Assembly: GCF_030272615.1 (NCBI RefSeq)
Contig: NC_081414.1
Span: 766,914,653-766,978,652, forward strand
Direction of reading: 5' to 3'
Length of the DNA: 64,000 nucleotides
Origin: Cryptomeria japonica
Taxonomy: Eukaryota > Streptophyta > Pinopsida > Cupressales > Cupressaceae
Shown: in pieces, positions 51,053 to 63,142 of the stretch
How the letters are laid out: each line of letters opens with the position of its first letter
Position numbering within the stretch: the stretch's first letter is position 1
Notes under the pieces: model-generated
What the model was told of the DNA's origin: nothing
What the model saw: the letters and a program-made list of their open reading frames with translations, nothing else
Database searches by the model: none
Translations under genes and position numbers: made by a program

Positions 51053-54000
51053 ATATGGTCTCATAAGGGGTTATATGGTGTCCTAAGGGGTCATAGAGCA
51101 CCATATGACCTCTTAGTACACAATATGACTCCTAACGACACCATATGGTCTCGTAAGGGATCATAAAACACCATATGACCCCTTAAGGCATAATAAGACC
51201 CCAAATGACACCATATGACACCATTTGACCCCTTAGGACACCATATGACCCTTAATGACACAATGTGTTGTCATAAAGGGTCATATGGTGTCCTAAGGGG
51301 TCATAGGACACCATATGTCCCCTTAGGACACCATACAACCCATAGCACCATATAGTGTCCCAAGGGGTCATATGGTGTCCTAAGGAGTCATAGGACACCA
51401 TATGACCCATTAGGACACAATACAACCCCTGACGACACCTAAGGGGTCATATAGTGTCCTAAGGGATCATAGGACACCATATGACCCCTTAGGACACAAT
51501 AAGACTCGTAACGACATGATATGGTGTCCAAAGGGGTCATATGGTGTCACAAGACATCATATGACCGCTTAGGACACAATATGACCCCTAACAATACCTA
51601 AGGGGTCATATGGTGTCCTAAGGGTTTATATGGCGTCCTAGAAAACTTTAGGGCACAATATGACCCCTCATCACACCATACAACCCCTAACGACACCATA
51701 TGGTGTTCTAAGGGTCTGTAGGACACCATATGACCCGTTAGGAAACAATATGACCCCTAACAATAGCTAAGGGGTAATAGGACACCATATGAGCCCTAAC
51801 AACACTGCATGGTTTCCTAAGGGGTCATATTGTGTCCTAAGGGGGCACAGGACACCATATTACCCCTAATGACACAAAATGAATCCTAACGATGCCTAAG
51901 GGGTCAAATGGTGTTCTAAGGGGTCATAGGTATGACCCCTAATGACACCATATGGTGTTCTAAGGGGTCATATGGTGTTCTAAGGGGTCATAGGTATGAC
52001 CCCTAATGACACCATATGGTGTTCTAAGGGGTCATATGGTGTCTTAAGGTGTCATATAACACCTTATGACCCCTTAGGACACCATACGATGCATAATGCC
52101 ACCATATGGTGTCCTAAGGGGTCATAGGACACCATATGACCCCTTAGGAGATGATACAAGCCATACCAACATAATATGGTGTCCTAAGGGGCCATAGAAC
52201 ACCTTATGACCCCTTATAACACCATACAACCCATAATGACACCATGTTGTTTCCTAAGGGGTCATAAGACACCATATGACCCCTTAGGACATAATATGAC
52301 CCCTAACGACATCATATAGTATCCTAAGGGGTCATAGGACACCATATGACCCCTTAGAACATCGTACAACCTATAACAACACCATGTGGTGTCCTAAGGG
52401 GTCATAAGACACCGTATGACCCCTTAGGACATAATATGACCCCTAACAACACCATATAGTGTCCTAAGGGGTCATAGGACACAATATGAAGCCTTAGGAC
52501 ACAATATGACCCCTTAGGACACAAAATAAACCCTAACGATACCTATGGGGTCATATAGTTTCCTAATGGATCATAGGACACCACATGACTCCTTAGCACA
52601 CCATATGACCCCTAACACCACTATATGGTATCCTAAGGGGTCATATGGTATCTTAAGGGGTCATAGAACACCATATGAACCCTTAAGACACCATATGGCA
52701 CATAACAACACCAAATGGTGTCCTAAGGGTTCATAGGACACCATATGACCCCTTAGGAGACCACATGACCTATAACAACACCATATGGTCTCCTAAGGGG
52801 TCATAGAACACCATATGACCCCGTAGGACACCATATTACCCATAATGACACCATATGATGTCCTAAGGGATCTTAAAACACCATATGATCCCTTAGAACA
52901 CAATATGACCCGTAAGGACATCATGTAGTGTCCTAAGGGGTCATAGGACACCATATGACCCCTTATGACACAATATGGCCCCTAACAATGTCATATAGTG
53001 TCCTAAGGGGTTTTAGAGAATCATATGACCTCTTAGGACACCATATGATGTCTTAAGGGGTCATTTGGTGTTCTAAAGGGTCACAGGACACCATATGACC
53101 TCCTAAGGGGTCATAGGACACCATATGACCCCTTAACACACCATACGACATCATATGGTGTCCTAAAGGGTCATAGAACACAACATGACCCCTTAGGATA
53201 CCTTAAGACCCATAACAACATCATATGGTGTTTGAAGGTATCATATGGTGTCCTAAAGGTTCATGAGACACCATATGACTCTTTAGGACATAATATGAGC
53301 CCTAACAACACCCAAGGCATCATAAGGTGTCCTAATGACTCATATGATGTCCTATGACCCTTTAAGATATAATATGACCCCTTAGGGCACCATATAACCC
53401 CTAAATATGCCATATGGTATCCTAAGGGGTTATAAGATGCCATATGGTGTCCTAAGGTGTTATAAGACATATATGACCCGTTAGGACACAATATGACCCC
53501 TAACAACACCTAAGGGTTCATAGGACACCATATGAACTGTTTGGACACAATTTAACCCCTAGCGACACCTAATGGGTCATATGGTGTCCTAAGTGGTCAT
53601 ATGATGTCCTATGACCCCTTAGCACACCATATGAGTCCTAATGACACCATATGGTGTCCTAAGGGGTCATATGGTGTCATAAGGGGTCATAGAACACCAT
53701 ATGACCCCTTAGGACACCATACAATGCATAATGACACCATATGGTGTCCTAAGGGGTCATATGGTGTCCTAAGGGGTCATGGGACACCATATGACCCCTT
53801 AGGAGACCATACGACCCATAACAACATAATATGATGTCCTAGAGGGTCATAGAACACGATATGACCCCTTAGAACACCATATGACCCATAACGATACAAT
53901 GTGGTGTCTCAATGGGTCATAAGACACAATATGACCTCTTAGGACATAATATGACCCCTAACAACATCATATAGTGTCCTAAGGGGTCATAGGACACCAT

Positions 54001-56534
54001 ATGACCCCTTAGGACATAATACAACCCCTTAGGACACAATACAACCCCTTAGGACACAATACAACCCCTTAGGACAAACAATAAACCCTAACAACACCTA
54101 AGGGGTCATAAGACACCATATGACTCCTTAGCACACCATACGACACCATATGGTGTCCTAAGGGGTTATATGGTATCCTAAAGGGTTATAGAACACCGTA
54201 TGATCCCTTAGGACACCATGTGGGACATAACAACACCAAATGGTGTCCTAAGGGGTCATATAGTGTCATAAGGGGTCATAGGACACCCTATGACCCCTTA
54301 GGACACCATACAACCCATAGCACCATATAGTGTCCCAAGGGGTCATATGGTGTCCTAAGGGGTCATACGACACCATATGACCCCTTAGGACACCATACGA
54401 CCCATAACACCATATAGTGTCCCAAGGGTCATATGGTGTCCTAAGGGGTCATAAGACACCATATGACCCATTAGGACATAGTATGACCCCTCACGACACC
54501 TAAGGGGTCATATAGTGTCCTAAGGGGTCATAGGACACCATATGACCCCTTAGGACACCATACAACCCATATCACTATATAGTGTCCCAAGGGGTCATAT
54601 GGTGTCCTAAGGGGTCATAGAACACCATATGAGCCATTAAGATACAATGTGACCCCTGACGACACCTAAGGGGTCATAGGACACCATATGACCTCTTAGG
54701 ACACCATACAACCCCTTACAACACCATATGGTGTCCTAAGGGGTCATATGGTGTCACGAGACACCATATGACCCCTTAGGACCCAATATGACCCCTAACA
54801 ATACCTAAGAGTTTATATGGTAGCCTAAGGGGTTATATGATGTCCTAGGAACCTTTAGGACACAATATGACCCCTTAGCACACCCTACAACCCCTAATGA
54901 TGACATATGGTGTCCTAAAAGGGTCATAGGACACCATATGACTTGTTAGGACAAAATATGACCCCTAACAACATCTAAGGGGTCATAGGACACAATCTAA
55001 CCCCTAACAACATTGTATAGTGTCCTAAGGGGTCGTATTATGTCCTAAAGGGTCATAGGACATCATATGACCCCTAACGACACAAAATGATACCTAATGA
55101 TAATTGAGGTGTCATATGGTGTTCTAAGGGATCATAGGACACCATATGACCCCTTAACACATAATATGACCCCTAATAACACCATATGGTGTCCTAAGGG
55201 GTCATGGAGCACCATATGATCCCTTAGGACACCATATGATGCATAATGACACCATATGGTGTCCTAAGGGGTCATAGGACACTATATGATGCATAATGAC
55301 ACCATATGGTGTCCTAAGGGGTCATAGGACACTATATGATGCATAATGACACCATATGGTGTCCTAAGGGGTCATATGACACCATATGACCCCTTAGGAG
55401 ACCATACAACCCATAAAAACATAATATGGTGTCCTAAGGGGTCATAGAACACCATATGACCCTTTAGAACACCATAGGAGCCATAACGAGACCATGTGGT
55501 GTCTTAAGGGGTCATAAAACACCATATGACCCCTTAGGACATATTATGACCCCTAACGATGTCATATAGTGTCTTAAGGGGTCATAGGACACCATATGAC
55601 TCCTTAGGACATAATACAACCCCTTAGGATACAAAATAAACCCTAACGACACCTAAGGGGTCATATAGTTTCCTAAGGGGTGATAGGACACCATATGACT
55701 CCTTAGCACACCATACGACTCCTAAAGATGCCATATGGGGTCATAAGGGGTCATATAGTGTCGTAAGGGGTCGTAGAACACCATATGACCCCTTAGGACA
55801 CCATACAACACATAACAACACCATATGGTATCCTAAGGGCTCATAGGACACCATATGACCCCTTAGAAGACCATATGACCCATACAACACCATATGGTGT
55901 CCTAAGGGGTCATTGAACACCATATGACCCCTTAGGACACCATATGACCTATAATGGCACCATATGGTGTCCTAAGGGATCATAAGACACCATATGACCC
56001 CTTAGAACACAATATCATATTGTGTTCCAAGGGGTCATAGGACACCATATGACCCTTTATGACACAATATGACCCCTAATAGTGTCATATAGTGTCCTAA
56101 GGGGTCATATGGTGTCCTAAGGGGTTATAGAATACCACATGACCCCTTAGGACACATATGACCCCTTATGAAACAATATGACCCCTAACAACATCATATA
56201 GTGCCCTAAGGGATTATAGAACACCATATGACCCCTTACGACATCATAAGACCCATAACGACACCATATAATGTCCTAAGGGGTCATATGGTGTCCTAAA
56301 GGTTCGCGGGACACCATATGACCTCTTAGGACACAGTATGACCCCTAACAAAACCTAATGGATCATATGGTGTCTAAGGGGTCATACGATGTCCTATGAC
56401 CCCTTAGGAAACAATATGACCCCTTAGCACACCATACAACCCCCAACGACACCATATGGTGTCCTAAGGGGTCATAGGACACCATATGACCCGTTAGGAC
56501 ACAATATTACCCTTGACAATCTCTAAGGGGTCAT
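51053..56534. repeat. palindromic satellite family 1, array 2
   Basis: 5.5 kb of direct and inverted copies of TATGACCCCTTAGGACACCA. Units alternate so that runs of one orientation meet runs of the other at CCATATGG or at GTCATAGGACACC. Local higher-order duplications exist, for example near 51920-52040 and 55245-55370, where segments of about 60-75 bp repeat almost exactly. The array resumes after the LTR element at 63143. Confidence 0.95.
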
Positions 56535-57319
56535 TGTTAGGATTCCTACAGATACTGAGAGGGGGGGTGAATCAGTATCTAACCGGTAATTAGAATTTTT
56601 CAACTTAAAACATGTAGAACATATTGTAATAGTGTACCCGTATGCAAGAAATAATGCAATAAATAGAAATGAAAGAAGCCACATGAAAATCACACCATAA
56701 CACAATGATTTAACAAGGAAACCCGATGTGGGAAAAACCTCGGTGGGATTTGTGACCCACAATATTCACTTACTGGACAATAAGAGAATATTACTTACAA
56801 GAGGGGCCTGCACATGCAGGAAGGCCAAGTGCCTAGAGCTCACTGCTCAAATGAGAAGTCTCACTGACTTACAATGTGGATTATACAAATCCATTAACCT
56901 GTACTACTTTACAATAGCATCTTCAATGCCAGATTCAGTACCGGTTTCTGCTCTAATCTTTACATATACCCCTTAACCTATATTTCACATAATAGGTCTG
57001 CCTAATCTTTTTCTCTTTTCTTAGAAAAATATCCTACAATGACTTCTTATATATAAAAGTCATTTTACAATGATATCAAGTCGGCTTACAAAGTTTTTCA
57101 AATAATAAACAAAATATAATATATCAAAATTCATGTCGGCCTCTATGCCGGTATGCTTCCTTTCTCTGTGCCAGTGCCGGTGTTCTGAGTGCCAGTGTAG
57201 AGTGTGATCTGTTGATGCCAATGTAATGCCTTGCTAGTGCCATAGGATTGTAAGGTTGCCATCAATGAAAAAACCTTCAATCACCTTCAATGTCTCATTG
57301 GAGTGTGCATATGCCAATA
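56535..57319 (-). repeat. 3' LTR of the pol-less element
   Basis: 785 bp, TGTTAGGATTCC to GCCAATA on the plus strand. The terminal dinucleotide at its inner edge is TA where the other LTR has CA, a transition. It carries the GAGAGGGGGGGTGAATCA landmark. Confidence 0.92.
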
Positions 57320-57334
57320 ATCTTCCCCTTTTGC
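57320..57334 (-). promoter_or_regulatory. polypurine tract
   Basis: On the minus strand GCAAAAGGGGAAGAT directly precedes the 3' LTR, as expected for plus-strand priming. Confidence 0.85.
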
Positions 57335-57505
57335 ATTGATGGCAACACTCATGAGAAATTCCAAAAAGTGTATCCAAAAATGTTTACCAAAAATGTGTGC
57401 TCCTCCTGAGCATATTATTTCTGTGATATTGAATTTTCTCATACCACTACTCCCCCTTTGGCATCAATGACAAAGGTTGTCAGGATGTCAGTAGAGTTTG
57501 TAGTT

Positions 57506-59961
57506 TCAACCTTGTAACTGTGTTGTTACAATTTGAAATATATCTGCCAAAATTAAGTTTATAGTCTCCATAAATGTTTTACTGTCTCTGATAGTTGTCT
57601 CTATCCTTTGAACTATACCGGTGAGATGTTGCATGTGCTCTGCTGGTGTCCTCTATCCCTGTACAAGTGCTTCAGATATCTCTTTCCATATGAATGCTAG
57701 ATAGTCCAATCTTGGACTCAGTCTTAGCCTTAAACTTTTGGCCTTATCCACTATTCTCTCCTTTTCTCTTCTCAATTTTAGTAATTCATCCTCAAAATTT
57801 GTTATCTGTTGTTCAAAAACTAATAGTGTATCTGGTTAGTTAACAAAATTGTCTGCAAGTTTGTTTATTTGATCATGTACCTTGCTTATCTGCTTATCTA
57901 TATCAGCTGTTAGTAGGTTTGTCTTGCATATGTCTTTATACAAAGTCTTGAACTCTTTTAGTAAATTACACAATTCCGGTAGAAGTGTGTAAAATTCTCT
58001 GGTACAGTTCTTTATCTGCTCATCAAAGAATCTTTGTTTTCCAATTTCCAATTTATCCTTCAATGCCTCTTCCTTTACTTTCTCAATAGTCACTATATTC
58101 TTATTGATATACTTGGACAAAATTTCAATCTGACTTAATGAATCCCTATTGTCTATGTTACAGTTAGGAGCTAGTCTCTTCAAAATTGGTATGGTGTCAT
58201 CTATTGCCTTATAAGCTTGTGAGCTGCAATCTGTTATCCTTTTAATTTAATCTAAGAGTACTTCAGTCACATTAGTTGATTTGTAGCCTGATGATGAGGA
58301 ACCTACATTCTGAGTACTGCCAGTGGAAGTAACCAAGCTTGTATTGACCTCTGGTAGGTCTGTTTATGTTTGCATTTCCTTAAGCAATGGTTTTTCTACT
58401 TCTCCAGTTGCCGGTTGCACTATTTCCTCATGAACTTGTTCCTGTACCTGTTGTTGTTCCTGTTCTAGAGCCTTTTGCTCTGTTTGTTTCTCTATTTGTT
58501 GCATTGTCTCGGTCTGAGTCTGAGTTTCTACCTATTGCTCTTTGTCATCATCTGTCAGTTTCTCTTGTGTGTTTTCAGTCTGCTCAGCTACCGGAGGCTC
58601 ACTAGCCATGTCAGTCTTATCAGCTGTATCTTTGTCTACCACAATGTTGATCTTTTGAGTGTCAACATCCATTGTATATAAGACTTCAGGATTAGGATTG
58701 ACATCCTCTACATCCATACTTTCAACTGTTGGTTGATCTTTTGTAGCTATTGTTGTTACCGGTGGAGTAATCAAAGGAGGTGGGGGTAAGTTGTCTTTAA
58801 CCTTGATGCTAGGTGGTCCACAAACTTTACCTTTACCCTTGGCTTTATCCTTTTGATAAACCTTTATAGGTTTGTGGCTCATGTATTCTTCTTGTTTTTC
58901 TTTTTCCACTAGGAAAATGTCCCATGCATTTTTTGTCTCCTCAGTCACCTCATTAACTCTTCCAACCATTAGAGAAATGTGATGGTGTGCAATAGAAAAT
59001 ACTGATCGGTTGGCTTCAGCAATTAAGTCATCAATTTCTTTGGGTGAATTCACTGGGTACACAACAAGTAGTTTTTCTATCTTGATTTTCTTGTCAAGTT
59101 CTACTACTGCTTGTCTTCTACCTTCCAATCTCTTAAACAATTCTTCAGGTAATCATCTACTACTTCCATTAGAAATTTCTTGTACATGTCCATATGCAAT
59201 ATAACACTATTTTCTACTTGTTCTTTTTCATCTGCAGTCAGAGTGTCATACAATTTTTCTATATTCTTCAGTTTTCCTTCCTCTGTAATTTCATTCAACA
59301 GTATGTCAAGAGGGGTCATGTCTTGATTTGTCTTCTTCTTTTTCTTCTTGGGTGTCAGATTCTTCTTTGGTGTAGCCTTTCTTACCAGAGATCTCACTGC
59401 TTGTTGTTTTTGTCTTGTCCTCCTAGGTGAGGGTGTGGTTGTCGGTGAGGGATCTTTTTTCCTTACAACTCTCTTGAAAGTTGCAGGCATGTCATTCTCT
59501 AAAGATGTGCCTACCGCTGATAGGTGAGTTTCAGGTTGTGGAGCTGCTAACTCATCCTCTGTTATACCAGTTTGTTCCATTACTTTATCCTTGATTTCCT
59601 TTGCTTTCCTAGAACCTCTTTTTACTACTGCTTCAACCCTTTTTACTCTCTTATGGGATTGTATTTGGTTTTCAATAGTTTCTGCACTACCAAATACTTC
59701 TTCTTTAGGTTCTTTAGGGGCTTCCAAAAGTTCTTTAGCATATGTTTCAATGATAAGGTCATCTGTTTCATAACCCATTTCTGTTACCCAAACTATCCTA
59801 GGGATGACTACTTCCATCCAGATCTCATCCTTCTTAATTACAAAGCATATGTTATCCTTATATTTGTCAACAATCTTTTGTGATAATCTGATTCTTTTCT
59901 TCATTTTGGCCTTAAGTGCTTGAAAATAATCTTGGATATTCTGATCCTTATCTTCTCCCAT
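57506..59961 (-). pseudogene. long ORF of unknown function in the pol-less element
   Basis: About 818 codons from the ATG at 59961 to a TGA at 57506, broken by one frameshift near 59150 and about five stops (58532, about 58360, about 58240, 57836, about 57650). N-terminal part: acidic and basic helices, then a Lys-rich stretch (TPKKNLTPKKKKKK, near 59330) that could be a nuclear localisation or nucleic-acid-binding segment. Middle: VYPVNSPKEIDDLIAEANRS and a proline-rich linker. C-terminal part: Gln/Glu-rich, then likely coiled coils. No protease (DSG/DTG), zinc knuckle, integrase triad or YxDD box is seen. It starts 17 bp after the stop of the preceding ORF. I do not recognise the family. 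Confidence 0.6.
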
Positions 59962-59978
59962 AGTGTTGAATAGTTTTG

Positions 59979-60824
59979 TTAGTTGTTACCTACCGGTATA
60001 TCATATCCAAGTTCTTTGTAGCCTATACCGGGAACCTGTTTGGTTATATGTAGTATCAAACATACTAGCAGATTTCCAAACCTAAAAGTTCCTTTCTTAT
60101 CCTTCTTAATCTTGCCTAAGTTGTCAATTAATTTGTCCTTCAACCACTCACATACATCAATCTTTACATTATCTGTGATCATGTCATAAGCACTCTTAAT
60201 GCACAGACTTGACACTGAATTGAGTTTGTTTGCATGAGTTGCCTTATACCCTAATATCATGCTGATAAATCTTACATTAGTATCTTTTACATCATTAACT
60301 CTTAAGGACCTTTTATCAGATGTGGCACCAGTTAGTTGAGTAACTAGGTCATTTGATACTTTCTTGGTTTTGTTTGGTCTCTTATCGGTTGAGGGTAGCC
60401 CCATCACTACTTTGACAACTTCCCTAGTAATTTTATGAATTGCATCTAACCAGAAAAATTCTCCATGTACCCTTCTTAAGACTATCCTAATCACATCCTT
60501 GGGGAATTCAGGAATGCTAAGGATCTCTATAAATCCTAGGGTTTCAATGATCTTATGTTCATCTTTTACATTACCGGATTCATCACATATGATAGATTTA
60601 AACATGGTTTTAATCTCTTCATCTCCTAGTTCCTCAATGTTGTAGTGAATGTAAATTTTGGGGTCTTCAGCATAAATAACTCCCTTAGGAATCTGAGAAA
60701 AAACACCTAAAGTATCATCTTTCTTTGCTACTTCGGGAACTAATTGAAATACGGGCCTAGGTATTTTTACAACTTCGACAACAGTAGGGTTTGCTATATA
60801 TTCAAGTGCAGAGGTGGATGCCAT
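59979..60824 (-). CDS. 281-residue ORF of unknown function in the pol-less element
   Basis: An intact frame with a good ATG (MASTSALEYIANP) and no stops, unlike its neighbours. The middle part (FFWLDAIHKITREVVKVVMG, then LPSTDKRP, later a helical stretch ending VCEWLKDKLIDNL) vaguely recalls plant transposon-associated domains of the kind found in uncharacterised retroelement ORFs. The resemblance is loose and no catalytic motif is seen. It lies between the gag-like gene and the 818-codon ORF, all on the same strand. It may originally have been joined to the next ORF, which lies in another frame directly behind it. Accessory, non-pol function is inferred from position only. Confidence 0.5.
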   Translation of the reverse strand: MASTSALEYIANPTVVEVVKIPRPVFQLVPEVAKKDDTLGVFSQIPKGVIYAEDPKIYIHYNIEELGDEEIKTMFKSIICDESGNVKDEHKIIETLGFIEILSIPEFPKDVIRIVLRRVHGEFFWLDAIHKITREVVKVVMGLPSTDKRPNKTKKVSNDLVTQLTGATSDKRSLRVNDVKDTNVRFISMILGYKATHANKLNSVSSLCIKSAYDMITDNVKIDVCEWLKDKLIDNLGKIKKDKKGTFRFGNLLVCLILHITKQVPGIGYKELGYDIPVGNN

Positions 60825-61269
60825 GATAAAATACCTTTTACTGCCTTTAGGATGGATGATTTCTTGAAGTGTTCTTGCCTCTTTCTCGAAATGCCTTAGC
60901 TCAGAATCTTAGCGCTCTTTGTAGGTTTGAAATCTTGGTGAAATTAAATGGAGCCAAAACCACAAATTTATAAGGTCTTTTTGCCATCTACCACATTTAA
61001 TGTATGCCGGTTAAGTAGAAACTTAACATGTCTGCCGGTATATAAGTATCTTTCAACTTCTCATCTTTAACCGAGGGAATAATAGCACATGTTTCGTTTG
61101 ATTTGCCAAACCCTCAAAGAAGCTTTCTTCAATTTGATGAAGAACTTCCTGCCGATGGAGCACTACTCTGTCCTGCTAGTGCAGTAATACTCTATTCTGC
61201 CGATGGAGTGTTGATTGATTCTACCGATGGAGGAGTATTCCCAACATTTAGATTTGCTTTTCTAATCCA

Positions 61270-62286
61270 TTATTTTGAGAATTCTTGCTTTACCTCTTCA
61301 ACTTTTTCTTTCCCTTTCAAGCTAGAACTTTTGTTGTCTACCGGTGATCCTTTACTTCTACAGAATTTTGCAATATGCCCAATCTTGTTACATGCATAAC
61401 AAGTTACATTGTTTTTCTGAATAGCTTTACCATAACCTATTCTGGTTTGTGTTCTACATTGATTAGATAGGTGTCCAAATCTTCCACAAACATAACATCT
61501 CACATTCATTCTACAATTTTCAGAGTTGTGACCAACTTTGTTTCATTTTGAACATTGACCGATGGGTGTGTTGATGTTTTGATAACTTCTAGATCTACAT
61601 TGATTTTCTCTATGCCCATACTTATTACAGTTAAAGCATTTTCCATTGAATTTATAAGCATTAGGTTGCGTTACCAGTTTGCTGTGATCTTGGGTGTTTG
61701 TAGTACTAGAGCTTTCTCCTACTTCAAAGCCAATTCCACAAGTGTCACCATTAGGTTTCTGAATTTTCAACAAGTCACCAAGTTCTTCTAAGCTTTTCTT
61801 GAATTTGTCTTTGTGTTGATTTGCAATATCTAATTCTCTTTGTAAGATCTCTTTCTGTCTCATCAGTTCATTTGAGTCATTCTGTGTATGCATCAGATCT
61901 GTCTTCAATAGGTCATTTTCATAGCTAAGTCTTGTGTTCTCATTTGCTGCATCACTTAGTCTTCTGGTCAATTCTTCTTCATTCTTCTTCCTATCTTCAA
62001 TTTCTTTACAAAATCTCATGGTCATATCTTGCATCTCATTCTTCCGAGTTATGTTTTCCAGTTCTAGTTTGCTAATCTGATCATTAAGTGATTCCTTTTC
62101 ATTATTCTCATTTTGCATCTTTTCACATAATTCTCTTCTCTTGTTCCTTGCAATGGTAAAATTCTCTTGAAGTGCCATAATGATATCCTGAGCTGCCTTT
62201 AGATCATCTTCAAGTTTAATGTTCTTCAATTTCTCTGCATCATAGTATTAAAGAGCTGCTTCTAGTTGTTTCATCAGATTTTCCAT
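61270..62286 (-). pseudogene. gag-like coiled coil with zinc knuckles
   Basis: The frame starts at an ATG at 62286, 58 bp inside the primer binding site, with a stop at codon 13 (62248-62250) and another near 61540. About 150 residues form a strong heptad-like coiled coil (ELTRRLSDAANENTRLS and similar). A series of CCHC knuckles follows: CFNCNKYGHRENQC, a second broken by a TGA where a Cys should be, CYVCGRFGHLSNQC and CYACNKIGHIAKFC. Four knuckles are more than the one or two usual for plant Copia Gag. The classical N-terminal capsid (UBN2) region seems missing. Likely role: RNA binding and particle assembly. Confidence 0.8.
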
Positions 62287-62343
62287 TTTTACCGGTGTCA
62301 AGATCTTCCTCAAGTTGTTAGGCTTTTGAAAATAGAGGACCAA

Positions 62344-62355
62344 GATCTGATACCA
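62344..62355 (-). other. primer binding site (tRNA-Met type)
   Basis: On the minus strand TGGTATCAGATC, 2 bp from the 5' LTR, matches 11 of 12 bases of the Copia site at 46345. Confidence 0.88.
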
Positions 62356-62357
62356 AT

Positions 62358-63142
62358 TGTTAGGATTCCCACAGATACTGAGAGGGGGGGTGAATCAGTA
62401 TCTAACCGGTAATTAGAAATTTTCAACTTAAAACATGCAGAACATATCGTAACAGTGTACCGGTATGCAAGAAATAATGCAATAAATAGAAATGAAAGAA
62501 ACCACATGAAAATCACACCATAACGCAATAATTTAATGAGGAAACCCGGTGTGGGAAAAACCTCAGTGGGATTTGTGACCCACAATATTCACTTATTGGC
62601 CAATAAGAGAATATTACTTACAAGAGGGGCCTACACATGTAGGAAGGCCAAGTGCCTAGAGCTCACTACTCAAATGGGAAGTCTCACTGACTTACAATGT
62701 GGATTATACAAATCCAATAACTTGTACTGCTTTACAATAGCATCTTCAATGCCAAATTCAGTATCGGTTTTTGCTCTGTTCTTTACATATACCCCTTAAC
62801 CTATATTTTGCATAATAGGTTTGCCTAATATTTTTCTCTTTTCTTACAAAAATGTCCTACAATGACTTCTTATATATATAAGTCATTTTACAATGATATC
62901 AAGTTGGCTTACAAAGTTTTTCAAATAATAAACAAAATATAATATATCAAAAATCCTGTCGGTCTTTGTGTCGGTATGCTTCCTTTCTCTATGTCGGTGT
63001 CGGTGTTCTGAGTGCTGGTGTAGAGTGTGATCTGCTGATGCCAGTGTAATGCCTTGTCGGTGCCATAGGATTGTAAGGTTGCCATCAATGACAAAACCTT
63101 CAATCACCTTCAATGTCTCATTGGAGTGTGCATATGCCAACA
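62358..63142 (-). repeat. 5' LTR of the pol-less element
   Basis: 785 bp, the same length as the 3' LTR, with TG...CA ends (TGTTAGG...GCCAACA). Sequence AAGTCATTTTACAATG and neighbouring A/T-rich motifs are conserved between the LTRs. The promoter should lie on the minus strand. Confidence 0.92.

Larger units (their letters stand above)
56535..63142 (-). mobile_element. complete LTR retrotransposon without pol (6.6 kb)
   Basis: Two 785-bp LTRs (56535-57319 and 62358-63142), a primer binding site, a polypurine tract and a 5-bp target-site duplication GTCAT (56530-56534, 63143-63147) define an intact insertion. Joining the flanks gives the satellite consensus back, which confirms the site. Orientation is minus, so the right LTR is 5'. 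The 5.04-kb interior encodes a Gag-like protein and two further open regions but no protease, integrase, reverse transcriptase or RNase H. It must have been mobilised by another element, presumably a Copia relative given its tRNA-Met primer. The LTRs differ at roughly 54 positions by hand count (about 7%), mostly transitions, so the insertion is old. Confidence 0.92.

Noticed and set aside
52545-53834. Open frames with repeated GSYGV, GHRTPYDPLGHH-type peptides
   Set aside because: Direct translation of satellite family 1; similar frames appear on both strands and are broken at random.
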